Of a stretch of DNA of 64,000 nt, positions 38,226 through 49,489 are shown piece after piece; the stretch's first letter is position 1; each line of letters opens with the position of its first letter. Source of the stretch: Theocolax elegans (Eukaryota > Arthropoda > Insecta > Hymenoptera > Cerocephalidae); NCBI GenBank assembly GCA_026168455.1, contig CM047431.1, positions 53,318,029-53,382,028 on the forward strand, in the 5' to 3' direction. The notes beneath the pieces were generated by a model. The model made no database searches, was not told the DNA's origin, and worked only from the letters and a program-made list of their open reading frames with translations. The position numbers were made by a program, and so were the translations under genes.

Positions 38226-39708
38226 GATTTGAATTATCTTTCATCTGAGGCCGTATTAATGGTAGTACCCGGGAGGAGTTGTCATTACATGCGGGAAGTA
38301 AGTGTTGACTTGAAGCAATCCGCTGCGGAAAAAGTAGTGTTAGATCAGGATGGTAATACTTTTATAATACAAGACGTTATTGAATATAATTATAGCCAAC
38401 CTGGTGCGTGTGGATCCTTATTATTAGTACCCGAATCGCAACGTCCTATAATTGGTATGCATTGTGCAGGATCAGGTGAAGGAAAATATGGTCTAGGTTA
38501 TTCAGTAACGTTAACTCAGGAAGCTGTAGCCACGATTGTTCAAGGAGATTTTGAACCAAATGAGGTGGAAGAATTACCATTGCATGATATTGATGAGACA
38601 ACATATTGTTTTGAACCTGAGGTACAAGTAGTTATAGAGGGTCAAGTGAGTAAGGAGGATGTTCCTTATATTCCGACTAAAAGCAAATTGGAGCGATCAC
38701 TTTTGTATGGTAAAGAGGGATTAGAGGATAATATGGAGCCGGCTATACTTCATAAAAATGAAAAGCGATATATGCATCCTGATACCCCCCTTTTTGCAGG
38801 TTGTAAAGTCCATGGAAAATTAACTGAGGATTTTACTCCCGAAGAATTGGATGAAGTTGGGGATTATTTATGGGATGGTTGGTTAGTTAAAATGAAACCT
38901 TTAATCACTCAACCGAAAATTCTGACTTTGGAGGAAGCAATAGTAGGACTCCCTAAATCTACTCATTCTAAATATTACAAAGGTATGGATCTCAAGACTA
39001 GTGCGGGTTATCCATATGTATTAGACAATAAGAAGAAATCTAAAGCTGATTATATTATACCCATATTAGATGATAATCAACAAATGATTGGTGTTGAGAA
39101 TATTGATAAGATAGTTTTAGATGAAATTAATAGGAAAGATGATCTTAGAAAGCAGGGTATTGTTCCAGGAACTATTTTCATAGACACTTTAAAGGATGAA
39201 AAACGTTCTAAAGAAAAAGTGATGAAATATGGAGGAACTCGAGTATTTTGTAATTCTAGTTTAGACTATGTAATTTCGTGTCGTAAATTTTATATGCATT
39301 TTATAGCTGCTTTTATGAAGCATCGACATTCGTTGATGCACGCAGTAGGAATCAACCCGTTAAGTTCGGAATGGACTACACTTGGAAAGGCTTTATTGTC
39401 AAAAGGAACCAAAATTGTGGGTGTTGATTACACCAACTTTGGACCAGGATACAATTCAGGTGTAGCAAAACAAGCTTATCGACTGATGTTAAGGTGGGTT
39501 AAAACTTATGTTCAGATGACTAAAGAAGAAGAACAAATTGCTTCTACTTTATTATGGGAATGTATTCAAAGTAAGCACATTATGAATAACCTAGTTTATC
39601 ATCAAGTATCCGGTTCCCCTAGTGGTGTAGTTTTTACTACAATTGTTAATACCATAGTGAATCATTTATATCTCTTGTTGGCATGGAAAAATTTGGCTTC
39701 TAATTATT
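38226..39708 (+). pseudogene. Endogenous picorna-like virus segment: 3C-like protease C-half and partial RdRp
   Basis: About 493 codons without a stop, in the same orientation as the LTR transcript. Residue numbers count from 38229. The first about 100 residues are the C-terminal half of a 3C-like chymotrypsin-fold protease: GACGS with the nucleophile Cys61, then IGMHCAG. The N-terminal half with the catalytic His is missing. From about residue 170 it is a picornavirus-order RNA-dependent RNA polymerase: TSAGYP, the LKDEKR motif, motif A VDYTNFGPG (Asp400) and motif B SGSPSG (461-466). It ends before motif C, so no GDD is encoded and no polymerase can be made. Base composition is AT-rich, unlike the GC-rich gypsy sequence on both sides. 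Iflavirus or dicistrovirus relatives are most likely. The intact frame argues for recent capture. Confidence 0.88.
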
Positions 39709-40125
39709 GTCGAGGAGCAACGCGTGCTCGAATTTGCGAGCCGCACGATGACCGACAGCGAGAAGAATTATAGCGTCACAGAGCGAGAGTGTCTCGCTCT
39801 CATCTGGGCCATTCGCAAGTTCCGCGCTTATGTCGAAGGTTATAAGTTCAAGGCTATAACCGACCACTCCAGTCTCAGGTGGTTATGCAATCTGCGTAAT
39901 CCGACGGGCCGCCTATCTCGTTGGGCCCTGGAGCTACAAGGGTACGATTACGAGGTAGAATACCGAAAAGGAGCACTCAACCACGTGCCCGACGCACTCT
40001 CTCGGATGAGCGAGGGAGACGAGTTATCGGTCAGCGCGGTGACCGAGAGTCAAGAGACTACTGATGAGTGGTACCTGGGCCAATATGACAAGGTCATGAA
40101 AAGCCCTAGTGATTTCCCCAAATGA
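39709..40125 (+). pseudogene. Gypsy pol: extreme RT end and RNase H
   Basis: The frame switches from the viral one at about 39705-39712 to the gypsy pol frame. It reads LEFASRTMTDSEKNYSVTER, then ITDHSSLRWL and YRKGALNHVPDALSR, the classic Ty3/gypsy RNase H region that degrades the RNA strand during reverse transcription. The palm and finger parts of reverse transcriptase are absent. The frame ends at TGA 40123-40125, where the downstream integrase frame would otherwise continue without a shift; the position is one where the family usually has Trp. Confidence 0.85.
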
Positions 40126-40990
40126 AAAATCATAGCGGGGAGATTGTATACATATCGTCCCGATTCAATGTTGTCCGCAACACTCGGTGACGACGAAGCA
40201 TGGAAGCTCGTCGTCCCGATCGAGAAGCGTGCGCTCGTTCTAAAACAAGGACACGACGAGCCCACGGCGGGTCACCTAGGTAGGGAAAAAACATATAAGC
40301 GTATCGCCTTGTACTATTATTGGCCACGCTTATACCGGGATGTAGCCGTCTACGTCCGATGTTGTTTGATCTGCCAACAGTGCAAGGTCGAACAACGCCT
40401 ACCTGCAGGACTAATGGGACGCCGGACCATCGAACGGCCCTGGGAAGTTGTCGCAGGGGACGTTATGGGTCCGTTTCCGAGGAGCGTCCAAGGCTTCGAA
40501 TACATTTTGATATTCGAAGATTTATTTACTCGCTGGATCGAGTGCATACATATAAGGAAGGCTAACGCGCAAACGATCTTCAAGAATTTAAAGGACCGAG
40601 TTTTCTTCCGACACGGAGTACCGTCGACGTTCTTGTCCGATAACGGGACGGAACTTAAGAATAGTCTCGTAGACAATTACCTAAAGGAAGTCGGGGTGCA
40701 GCATATGACTACTCCTCCCTACTTCCCACAGGCGAACCCGGTCGAGTGCGTGAACAGAACGCTAAAAACCATGTTAATCGCATTTATCGAGAAGGATCAT
40801 AAGCACTGGGACTCGAATCTGTACGAGATCGCGCTTGCATACAATACGTCGATACAAAGTTCGACGGGAGTAAGCCCAGCGATGTTGATCTACGGCAGGC
40901 AACCAATGCCTCCCGACTCGTTAAGGAAACGCGAAGAAAACGCAGCGCTCCTGGAGGAAAATAAAACCGCACTCGAAGATTGGAAAAAAA
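40126..40990 (+). pseudogene. Gypsy pol: integrase zinc finger and catalytic core
   Basis: Same frame as the RNase H segment, after the TGA. It has an HHCC zinc-binding module (H..GHLG..CCLICQQC), then the DDE core: AGDVMGPF, SDNGTEL and NPVECVNRTLK, with 34 residues between the second Asp and the Glu. All three acidic residues are present. The core would join element DNA to the target. Frame is lost at the A7 run 40984-40990, where one extra base explains the shift to the next segment. Confidence 0.88.
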
Positions 40991-41704
40991 CGCTTAGACC
41001 GGTTACCACTGTTACACGACGCAGCAGCCGTCCGAGCAGAATCGGCCCAGGAGAAGCAAGCGAATCACTACGACAAGGGTCGCCGCTTCGTCGAATACGA
41101 GACAGGCGACCTAGTCTGGAGACGTAACGAAGTACTCTCTTCAGCAGTTCATAACGTGTCGGCTAAACTCACACCGAAATACAGGGGACCGTACTTGGTC
41201 TCGAGAGCCATTGGAACGAATACTTATTCGTTAATTGACGGGGACGGGAACTCGGATTCTCCCGTCCACGCAGAACAACTGAAGCCGTACCAAAAAAGTA
41301 TAAACCCGGAAGAAGACGACTTCGAGAAGACTCTTCCACCGTTGGATGCGTCACGCGCAGGGGCGGGTAATTGTCCGCCCTCAAAAAGCGAAAATATTGT
41401 AAATGCGAGCGAGCGTGTAACCGAAATAAGCGAGAGAGACACCTTAGCGCCGGCGAATAAATGTCAGACCGCGCTGACCGTGCCCCCCAAGCGTAAACCC
41501 GGACGACCGCGAAAAACAGCGTTCGTAGTTCGCCGCCCGATCACATCGAAAATAGTGCGTAGAGATAGTAAGGAGATACGCGGAACCGCGTCCACGGGGA
41601 TAGTACGCCGCCCGGGCCGTCCACCATGCTCCAAAAAATCTAAACCGTCGACAATAACGAAAAGCTGCTCACCGCGTAAGACTCGAAGTCGTACGGAGGC
41701 TTGA
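40991..41704 (+). pseudogene. Gypsy pol: integrase C-terminal domain with AT-hook-like tail
   Basis: Continues in another frame after the A7 run. ANHYDKGRRF, GDLVWRR, LTPKYRGPYLVS and DSPVHAEQLKPY are the conserved C-terminal (GPY-type) integrase module. The last about 100 residues are Lys/Arg/Pro-rich with two AT-hook-like cores (KRKPGRPRK and RRPGRPPCSK), a DNA-minor-groove-binding motif. Stop at 41702. No signal peptide or membrane segment, so it is not an envelope gene. Confidence 0.8.
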
Positions 41705-41778
41705 TACGTCCCTCATTCCCGACCTCGCTCCGAGAATGTAGTGGCAGAAGCCGGATATCTACCCGGTACCCACCGTCT

Positions 41779-41788
41779 GGGAGGGGGG
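41779..41788 (+). promoter_or_regulatory. Polypurine tract
   Basis: An all-purine, G-rich run directly before the right LTR, the expected plus-strand primer. Confidence 0.8.
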
Positions 41789-42536
41789 TGTGACGAGTGA
41801 CGATAGCGCGAGCCACTCGTCATGGTTCTCCGTCGCGAGGCCCGTACGGCCGTCGGGTAAGATCGCGCGGGATACGGAAGGGAGGGGGAACGAGAGAGAA
41901 TTAGTGTGAGATATTCTGGTGTGAGCCGCCGAGCCGGAAGGTCCTCGGAGATATTAGAGTGACGTCGCCGACGACTGCGTGGTATCACGTACGAGACGCG
42001 AGGAGATTTACTGCTACGAGTATAAGTTTAGAGTTTTTCCCTCTCGACGAGGATAACGTACTCGGGTAATTCTCGCGTACTCTCTTCGAGCCGCGATCCT
42101 GCGTCCGGGTGATGACCCCCCCCCCCCCCCGCGATTGTGCTCAGGCCGCCCGAACAATTGTATCATTTCGCGCGTTCGCGATGTAACTATTGTGTTGTAA
42201 TACGAACTAGTGAATAAATCTGAATTTCATTTTATCTTTCGATTCGTATCATTTTGATATCCCGTATTCACCCAGGAATCCCGATCCTTAGTTTGATAAG
42301 CAGACGAGCCCGCGGTACTCGTCTGCCAATCCTAAATTCGTACTTCCGAAAGTGGGCTCACTCTGGAGCCCATATCAACGTACATGGTAGCTGTTGAGGT
42401 ATCGGCGAGCCGTTGACGGAGTGCACGAGAGGCCCGATCGCGCGCGAAGGTAAGTTCGTCACGCGCGATCTCGGGGTTACCCCTACTCACGCTATCTCCG
42501 TGCATTATTCGATAAAACCCGTCATGCACCGTTACA
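41789..42536 (+). repeat. 3' LTR of the gypsy element
   Basis: 748 bp, same ends, C15 run and AATAAA (42213) as the 5' LTR. It is followed by the second copy of TAAT. Confidence 0.95.
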
Positions 42537-42540
42537 TAAT

Positions 42541-43314
42541 AAACAACACTTAAAAATATTTGTAATATAAATAAATTACCAACAAATGACTATATCGAAA
42601 TTGCCGAATTTCAGAGATAACTATAATAAACGTTATTTATTATTTTTTTACAATATTAAATCATTGTCGAAATTTTGAAGTTCAAATTATTTAGTAGAGA
42701 ATGATTCTCGTAAAGTAAAAAAAATTTTAACTAACATATAGTATACCCAGGTGGCAATTAATACAGAAAGAGTGCAGAACTATTAGCTTTTTTTTGTGAT
42801 ATTCTATGTCAATAAGGTAGAGAGGGTGAAAGTTAAGTATAGCACCCATTTAAATATTCTTGTACCAATTTGAGTTTTCATTGTTACGTCGAAGAACTGT
42901 GTTGTTATGTAAGATTTTTAATCTTACATATGTATGTATTAGTGTACAACGTCGTGCTTGAATTATCAGATGTAATGATTCGAGGTAATGTCGACATATT
43001 GCCGTCACCTGCACGTGAAACATCAAATAAACATTCATCGTAAGCGTCACTTTTTCAACGAGCAAGTGACATAATATATAACAAGGATTCATTTAATTTA
43101 CTTAATTACAGATAGATGTACGCTGATTTGGATTATGGATTTATATTGTTTACAATAAGGCAGATAATTCATATATTTCTTTTTCCTTTTTCATTCACAT
43201 TACATAACTTATAGTTGATAATTTGATTTAATATTTATTACGTATAGATTACGAAAAAATCACAAGCAAATTGCTCAGTGTACAGCAGGAACAATTCTCG
43301 TTCATTTTAATTAG

Positions 43315-43365
<51 letters not shown>

Positions 43366-44749
43366 CGCATTGATAGTCTGTCGTATACATATTGAAAAGT
43401 AATTACGATATACGAGATACAGAGTAACAAGAAAATTTTTATTATTAAAAGTTTAACTGTACTAATCGACAAATTAATTTTTTTTCATTTTGTTTAACGT
43501 CGAAAAGTAAGAAAATGAGTTTTCAATTTGGTTAGACAGGGTTCGAAGCATAAGAGTAAGCTAAGTCGTCTAATTTTATTAGACGAATCCAACCTTTTCA
43601 AGCTTGGTTCGCGTATATATGTACACACACACACGCTGATTAAAATTACAGGATACATCTCGAACAACTTCGGTGGTATTGTGCACCGAACGCTTGTGGC
43701 TAAACCTCGCTGATTCTTTCCTACATAACTGTGCATACATGCATACGTGTTAGACGATTTCCATCCTGGTTTCTTTAATTACTCTACGCAAATTTAATTT
43801 TAAAAGCAATACGGATAGTTTACATAAGATCAAACCTATATTTGCCTGTTTTATTATTAATTCTTTGTAATAATTCAACGATCAACTTTACCAACGATAA
43901 TTATTATTCATTACGGTGTAGACACTTTCGGTGTAAATTTCTCTTTTTGTTCACATTGAATTTCAAAATAATTTCGCAAAGGTATTATACAGAAAGTAAT
44001 TGTACAGCTACATCGCACACAGTACATACGCGTTCTCACGTTTCATTCATTTTCAGAACCATTTGATTTTAGTTGTTTCTATCGCTATTCACGTCGATCG
44101 TGAAATCGGAAAATAATTTACAAGGTGTTATCTAATGTAGGATAATTTGAAAACAAAAAAAGAAAAAAAACTATTCTAAGAGACTATTGTTGATTCTCAA
44201 GTAGTAGAATCTGCGAGTACCCCTGCGTCGGTTCAAATTGAACATAATCTTAACATACTCGACATTGTAAATGTTCTCTTATTGACTTTTCTCGCTATAA
44301 CTAAGCGTATTTATTGTTTTCTTTAACTTCTTTAAGAGCCGTATATATACGGTATATGTGTGTCTGTATCTAGTCACGTGAAGACATTAAATGTCGATTG
44401 CAAATTCTTCAAATTTGTTAGAGTGAAAAATATGACTTATAGTTTATCCGCAAAAAGTAAGTGACTACATTTTACGGAGTAAGTTTAACTCAAATATACT
44501 CATTTTTCGCTTAAAATTGTATTGTTTCCTTATTATTATAAGAAGAAAGTACTCCCTCTAGTTGCTTCCTTCAATTTTAATTTTGATCACTAGTAGTATA
44601 TTCATAGAGAAAAGTAAAAGTGACCTTTAAATTTATATTACATCCTCTTCATTTACTCTGTTCATTCGAATTTTTATTTATTTCTCTATCATCTATTAAA
44701 TATAGTTATTGTCAAACTCAATAACAAATTTTAACGAAACAAAGTGATG
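42541..44749. other. Intergenic DNA with AT microsatellite
   Basis: Contains (AT)n at 43317-43361 and a short (CA)n at about 43621-43633. Open frames on either strand are short and without family resemblance. Confidence 0.55.
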
Positions 44750-44901
44750 CACTGAGAAAAATTTGCAAGTATAAATCATTATGTTAATGGTAAAAGGAGG
44801 ACAGACTCACACAGTTAATAATGGCAATTTATATAATTGTACAAGTATGTCCTCCGTTAACCATTAAAATAGTAATTTTTGCTACAAAATTTTTCTGAGT
44901 G
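44750..44901. mobile_element. Short palindromic MITE-like element
   Basis: About 152 bp. Ends CACTGAGAAAAATTT and AAATTTTTCTGAGTG, and inner inverted blocks including AATGGT/ACCATT and GGAGGACA/TGTCCTCC. No clear target duplication. Confidence 0.65.
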
Positions 44902-45072
44902 TGTAGAACGATTATGTTACATCTTAACACTTTGACTTATAAAATAAATAAATAATACAAATGAGAAATAAAAATATATAATAAATAACGTTTACTAAAG
45001 AAAACAAACTTTCGTAAATTCAGATAATTAAATAAATAAGAATAATGAGCACACGAAAGCATCTTTTCTATA

Positions 45073-45302
45073 TGTTGAAAATAAAATGTACTAGGCGTTA
45101 TATTTTGTATAGCTACGTTGCGAGCGCTACCTGGCGTGGTGGAAGAGAGTTTCCGCGACAAGAGTGACGAGCGAATATCGATTCAAGAAATCGAACGGAA
45201 AGAATTCTACCTCGGTACGCGACGGATGTTCTGTATAGTGTGTGAAAACAAATAAAGACCAATTTGATATATAAAATTATAAATCTCCTTTTACTCAAGC
45301 CA
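45073..45302 (+). repeat. Candidate LTR of a Pao/BEL element, copy 1
   Basis: About 230 bp starting TGTTGAAAATAAAATG and ending CAAGCCA, with AATAAA at about 45250 and GTGGCCCCAGATCC next, a plausible primer site. The same sequence recurs at 61548-61776 before the same gag start. The shared sequence extends about 14 bp further left (GCATCTTTTCTATA), so the exact LTR start is uncertain. Confidence 0.55.
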
Positions 45303-45348
45303 GTGGCCCCAGATCCTGAATTATTTAAATTATTTTTAACATATGGCG

Positions 45349-45672
45349 AGGGTGTATTTGTGAAGGTGAAACGGGTATTCGATTTGCGTGAACGAAGAAA
45401 GCGTGCATTTTTTAACCTCAAAATGGAGACCGCGAAGAAGATACGGAAAACTCAACGAGCAGCGTTTACGAAATGTTTGAATATTTTTAACCAAAAAATA
45501 GCGTCAGTTGATACGCCATACAATGAAAAAATCGTAAACTGGCAATTATTCGAAATGAAATGTCGCAACTCGAAGACGCAGATGAAAAGTGTTTTAATCT
45601 CGTTATGGAATCTGACACGCCCGAAACAGAAATACAAGCCGATATAGAATCCCACGAAGAATATAAATAGCT
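45349..45672 (+). pseudogene. Pao/BEL gag N-terminal coiled-coil region, copy 1
   Basis: Open segment with FDLRERRKRAFFNLKMETAK, KCLNIFNQKIASVDTPYNEK and NWQLFEMK. This is the charged helical start typical of Pao/BEL Gag. Compared with the copy at 61846 it has a frameshift near 45558. It ends just before the start of the unassigned domain, which is in another frame. Confidence 0.65.
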
Positions 45673-47033
45673 TTGACGATGACTACTGTTAGTGATCTTG
45701 TGATTAGTGTGAGTTTTGAAGTCCTACAGTATAGCGACTATTTACGTTATGAACAATATACCGGAATTACAACAGATAGTAATCCATCGGCTACCGCCTA
45801 CTTTACTAACACACTGAAGTTGAATGGCAGCACAGTTGATGATTTAAAAGCATTTTTTCGTGATGTGTACGCTCCACTTGGTGAAATGCTCGCTCGGATA
45901 AATGGGCATGGTATCGATGCGCCAGTAGCTCGTTTAGCACTTGGTTTTACCAAGTACATAGCGTGCTGCCCTAATGCAGCATTTAGTTATTCAGTCCGGA
46001 TGGGAAAGTATACCAATGACCCAATGTACACTCCTCTAGCCAAGTATTAGGCGATGATAACCGGGCAAGGGCCCCGACCACGATGCATTTCAGCATGTTG
46101 CGCTACATTTTCGGATATCGCAATGCCCGCACCAGCGGATAATCATAGGTCAATCATCATCGATGGGGATGGTGTACTACTGATACAAGGTGGAGCGGCT
46201 GGGCAGATCGATGTGTCCCCCGCCCTGGGTAATGCCCGGATGTACGTGACGGGTGTTTCACGTGCAACGGTGCATGGCGTTAATCACGTGGATGCAAACC
46301 TAACTGCAATGACATTAACGTATACTGATGGCCCCGGTGCAATAACGAATGGTGGTATTATAGACTTTACACGCAACGTTATAACGGATGGTAAAAATAC
46401 AGCTAAATTACAGTTTAGTAAAATCGTACCGGATTGTAACGAAGCAGTGGCATCGATAAACACAACCGCGCCTATTGAAAAAACAATACAAAAGACCTAC
46501 GTTGGAAATCCCCAAATTCAACGGTAGCATTGGACAGTGGCTTCAATTTTCGTCACATTTTCAAAAAATATATGAAGATATAACTATCAGTAAAGAAGAT
46601 AAGATACAATATTTGAAGCAAGCTATGGAAAAAGGATCGCAGGCGGAGTGTCGTACGGGGTTACCCTACGAGCGCGGCAAATTACGATAAGGCATACAGT
46701 AGCCTGAAGAATCGATTTGGTCGAGAAGATCTACTTGTTGAATTTTATACACGAGAGCTGCTTTCACTTGTTTTACAGAACGCTACGAGTAAAGGTAAAC
46801 AAACAATTGTATCAGAGGTTTACGACAAAGTATCAGCACATATCCGTGCGCTCGACGCTTGGAGTGACAACAAAGAATTGTGCAACTATGCTCTATCCGT
46901 TAGTGGAATCTTCCCTTCCCGCAGAAATTTTAAGAGCATGGCAACGTTCGAGTTTCTCCAATGACGCAGGAGTAGAGGGCGCGAGAAATACAGATCGATT
47001 GACACGTCTACTTCAATTCTTAGAATCCAATTC
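45673..47033 (+). pseudogene. Gag copy 1: unassigned domain plus DUF1759-type region
   Basis: The roughly 280-residue domain begins MTTVSDLVISVSFEVLQYSD. It is interrupted by TAG at 46048-46050 (Tyr codon in other copies), by one extra base near 46484 and by a 2-bp deletion near 46650. The DUF1759-type gag part follows (LEIPKFNGSIGQWLQFSSHF). The copy ends at TTAGAATCCAATT, where it joins the 131-bp satellite. Confidence 0.8.
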
Positions 47034-47514
47034 TTGAAGTCCTACAGTATAGCGACTATTTACGTTATGAACAATATACCGGGATTACATCAGAATAATA
47101 TACAGAAGAATATAAAAAGCTTTGACGATGACTACTGTTAGTCATCTTGTAATTAGTGTGAGTTTTGAAGTCCTACAGTATAGCGACTATTTACGTTATG
47201 AACAATATACCGGAATTACAACAGAATAATATACAGAAGAATATAAAAAGCTTTGACGATGACTACTGTTAGTGATCTTGTAATTAGTGTGAGTTTTGAA
47301 GTCCTACAGTATAGTGACTATTTACGTTATGAACAATATACCGGAATTACAACAGAATAATATACAGAAGAATATAAAAAGCTTTGACGATGACTACTGT
47401 TAGTGATCTTGTAATTAGTGTGAGTTTTGAAGTCCTACAGTATAGTGACTATTTACGTTATGAACAATATACCGAAATTACAACAGAATAATATACAGAG
47501 GAATATAAAAAGCT
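47034..47514 (+). repeat. 131-bp satellite array 1, about 3.7 units
   Basis: Direct repeats of a 131-bp unit: TTGACGATGACTACTGTTAG through AATATACCGGAATTACAACA, then a TAATATACAGAAGAATATAA spacer. The unit equals the first 35 codons of the unassigned gag domain plus 23 bp of upstream gag sequence. No unique spacers. Confidence 0.95.
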
Positions 47515-48618
47515 TTGACGATGACTACTGTTAGTGATCTTGTAATTAGTGTGAGTTTTGAAGTCATACAGTATAGCGACTATTTACGTTATGAACAATA
47601 TACCGGAATTACAACAGATAGTCATCCATCGGATACCGCCTACTTTACTAACACACTGAAGTTGAATGGCAGCACAGTTGATGATTTAAAAGCATTTTTT
47701 CGTGATGTGTACGCTCCTCTTGGTGAATTGCTCGCTTGGATAAATGGGCATGTTATCGATGCGCCAGTAGCTCGTTTAGCACTTGGTTTTACCAAGTACA
47801 TAGCGTGCTGCCCTAATGCAGCATTTAGTTATTCAGTCCGGATGGGAAAATATACCAATGACCCAATGTACACTCCGCTAGCCAAGTATTATGCGATGAT
47901 AACCGGGCACGGGCCCCGACCACGATGCATTCCAGCATGTTGCGCTACATTTTCGGATATCGCAATGCCCGCACCAGCGGATAATCATAGGTCAATCATC
48001 ATCGATGGGGATGGTGTACTACTGATACAAGGTGGAGCGGCTGGGCAGTTCGATGTGTCCCCCGCCCTGGGTAATGCCCGGATGTACGTGACGGGTGTTT
48101 CACGTGCAACGGTGCATGGCGATAATCACGTGGATGCAAACCTAACTGCAATGACATTAACGTATACTGATGGCCCCGGTGCAATAACGAATGGTGGTAT
48201 TATAGACTTTACACGCAACGTTATAACGGATGGTAAAAATACAGCTAAATTACAGTTTAGTAGAATCGTACCGGATTGTAACGAAGCAGTGGCATCGATA
48301 AACACAACCGCGCCTATTGAAAAACCATTCAAACGACCTACGTTGGAAATTCCCCAAATTCAACGGTAGCATTGGACAGTGGCTTCAATTTTCGTCACAT
48401 TTTCAAAAGATACATGAAGATATAACTATCAGTAAAGAAGATAAGTTACAATATTTGAAGCAAGCTATGGAAAAAGGATCGCAGGCGGAGAGTGTCGTAC
48501 GGGGTTACCCTACGAACGCGGCAAATTACGATAAGGCATTCTCCAAAGACGCAGGAGTAGAGGGCGCGAGAAATACAGATCGATTGACACGTCTACTTCA
48601 ATTCTTAGAATCCAATTC
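47515..48618 (+). pseudogene. Gag copy 2: unassigned domain, one frameshift, internal deletion
   Basis: Open for 284 codons through the domain, then one extra C near 48353 shifts the frame into the DUF1759-type part. As in copies 3 and 5, about 320 bp of gag is missing between NYDKAF and DAGVEGARNTDR. Confidence 0.8.
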
Positions 48619-49489
48619 TTGAAGTCCTACAGTATAGCGACTATTTACGTTATGAACAATATACCGGAATTACATCAGAATATATACAGAAGAATATAAA
48701 AAGCTTTGACGATGACTACTGTTAGTGATCTTGTAATTAGTGTGAGCTTTGAAGTCCTACAGTATAGCGACTATTTACTTTATGAACAATATACCGGGAT
48801 TACAACAGAATAATATACAGAAGAATATAAAAAGCTTTGACGATGACTACTGTTAGTGATCTTGTAATTAGTGTGAGTTTTGAAGTCCTACAGTATAGTG
48901 ACTATTTACGTTATGAACAATATACCGGGATTACAACAGAATAATATACAGAAGAATAAAAAGCTTTGACGATGACTACTGTTAGTGATCTTGTAATTAG
49001 TGTGAGTTTTGAAGTCCTACAGTATAGTGACTATTTACGTTATGAACAATATACCGGAATTACAACAGAATAATATACAGAAGAATATAAAAAGCTTTGA
49101 CGATGACTACTGTTAGTGATCTTGTAATTAGTGTGAGTTTTGAAGTCCTACAGTATAGCGACTATTTACGTTATGAACAATATACCGGAATTACAACAGA
49201 ATAATATACAGAAGAATATAAAAAGCTTTGACGATGACTACTGTTAGTGATCTTGTAATTAGTGTGAGCTTTGAAGTCCTACAGTATAGCGACTATTTAC
49301 GTTATGAACAATATACCGGAATTACAACAGAATAATATACAGAAGAATATAAAAAGCTTTGACGATGACTACTGTTAGTGATCTTGTAATTAGTGTGAGT
49401 TTTGAAGTCCTACAGTATAGCGACTATTTACGTTATGAACAATATACCGGAATTACAACAGAATAATATACAGAAGAATATAAAAAGCT
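48619..49489 (+). repeat. 131-bp satellite array 2, about 6.6 units
   Basis: Same unit as array 1, in the same orientation, with scattered single-base variants and one 2-bp deletion near 48957. Confidence 0.95.

Larger units (their letters stand above)
37142..42536 (+). mobile_element. Chimeric Ty3/gypsy LTR element carrying a picorna-like virus segment
   Basis: Complete LTR-to-LTR element: 748-bp LTRs with TG..CA ends, a 4-bp target duplication TAAT (37138-37141 and 42537-42540), a Lys-tRNA-type primer site at 37890, and a purine tract before the right LTR. The internal region is only 3.9 kb: leader, about 1.48 kb of positive-strand RNA virus polyprotein, then gypsy RNase H and integrase. 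Gag, protease and nearly all of reverse transcriptase are absent. The LTRs differ at about three positions, so insertion looks recent. It cannot encode its own mobility and must have used proteins from an intact relative. No env-like gene follows integrase. Confidence 0.9.

Noticed and set aside
38226..39708. Functional viral protease or polymerase
   Set aside because: The N-terminal half of the protease and the polymerase from motif C onward are missing, so neither enzyme is complete.
41440..41704. Envelope gene after integrase (a true insect retrovirus)
   Set aside because: The tail has no signal peptide, membrane segment or cysteine pattern. It is the basic end of integrase.
44220..44260. 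tRNA-like GGTTCAAATTG box
   Set aside because: No matching A box, acceptor stem or cloverleaf could be formed around it.
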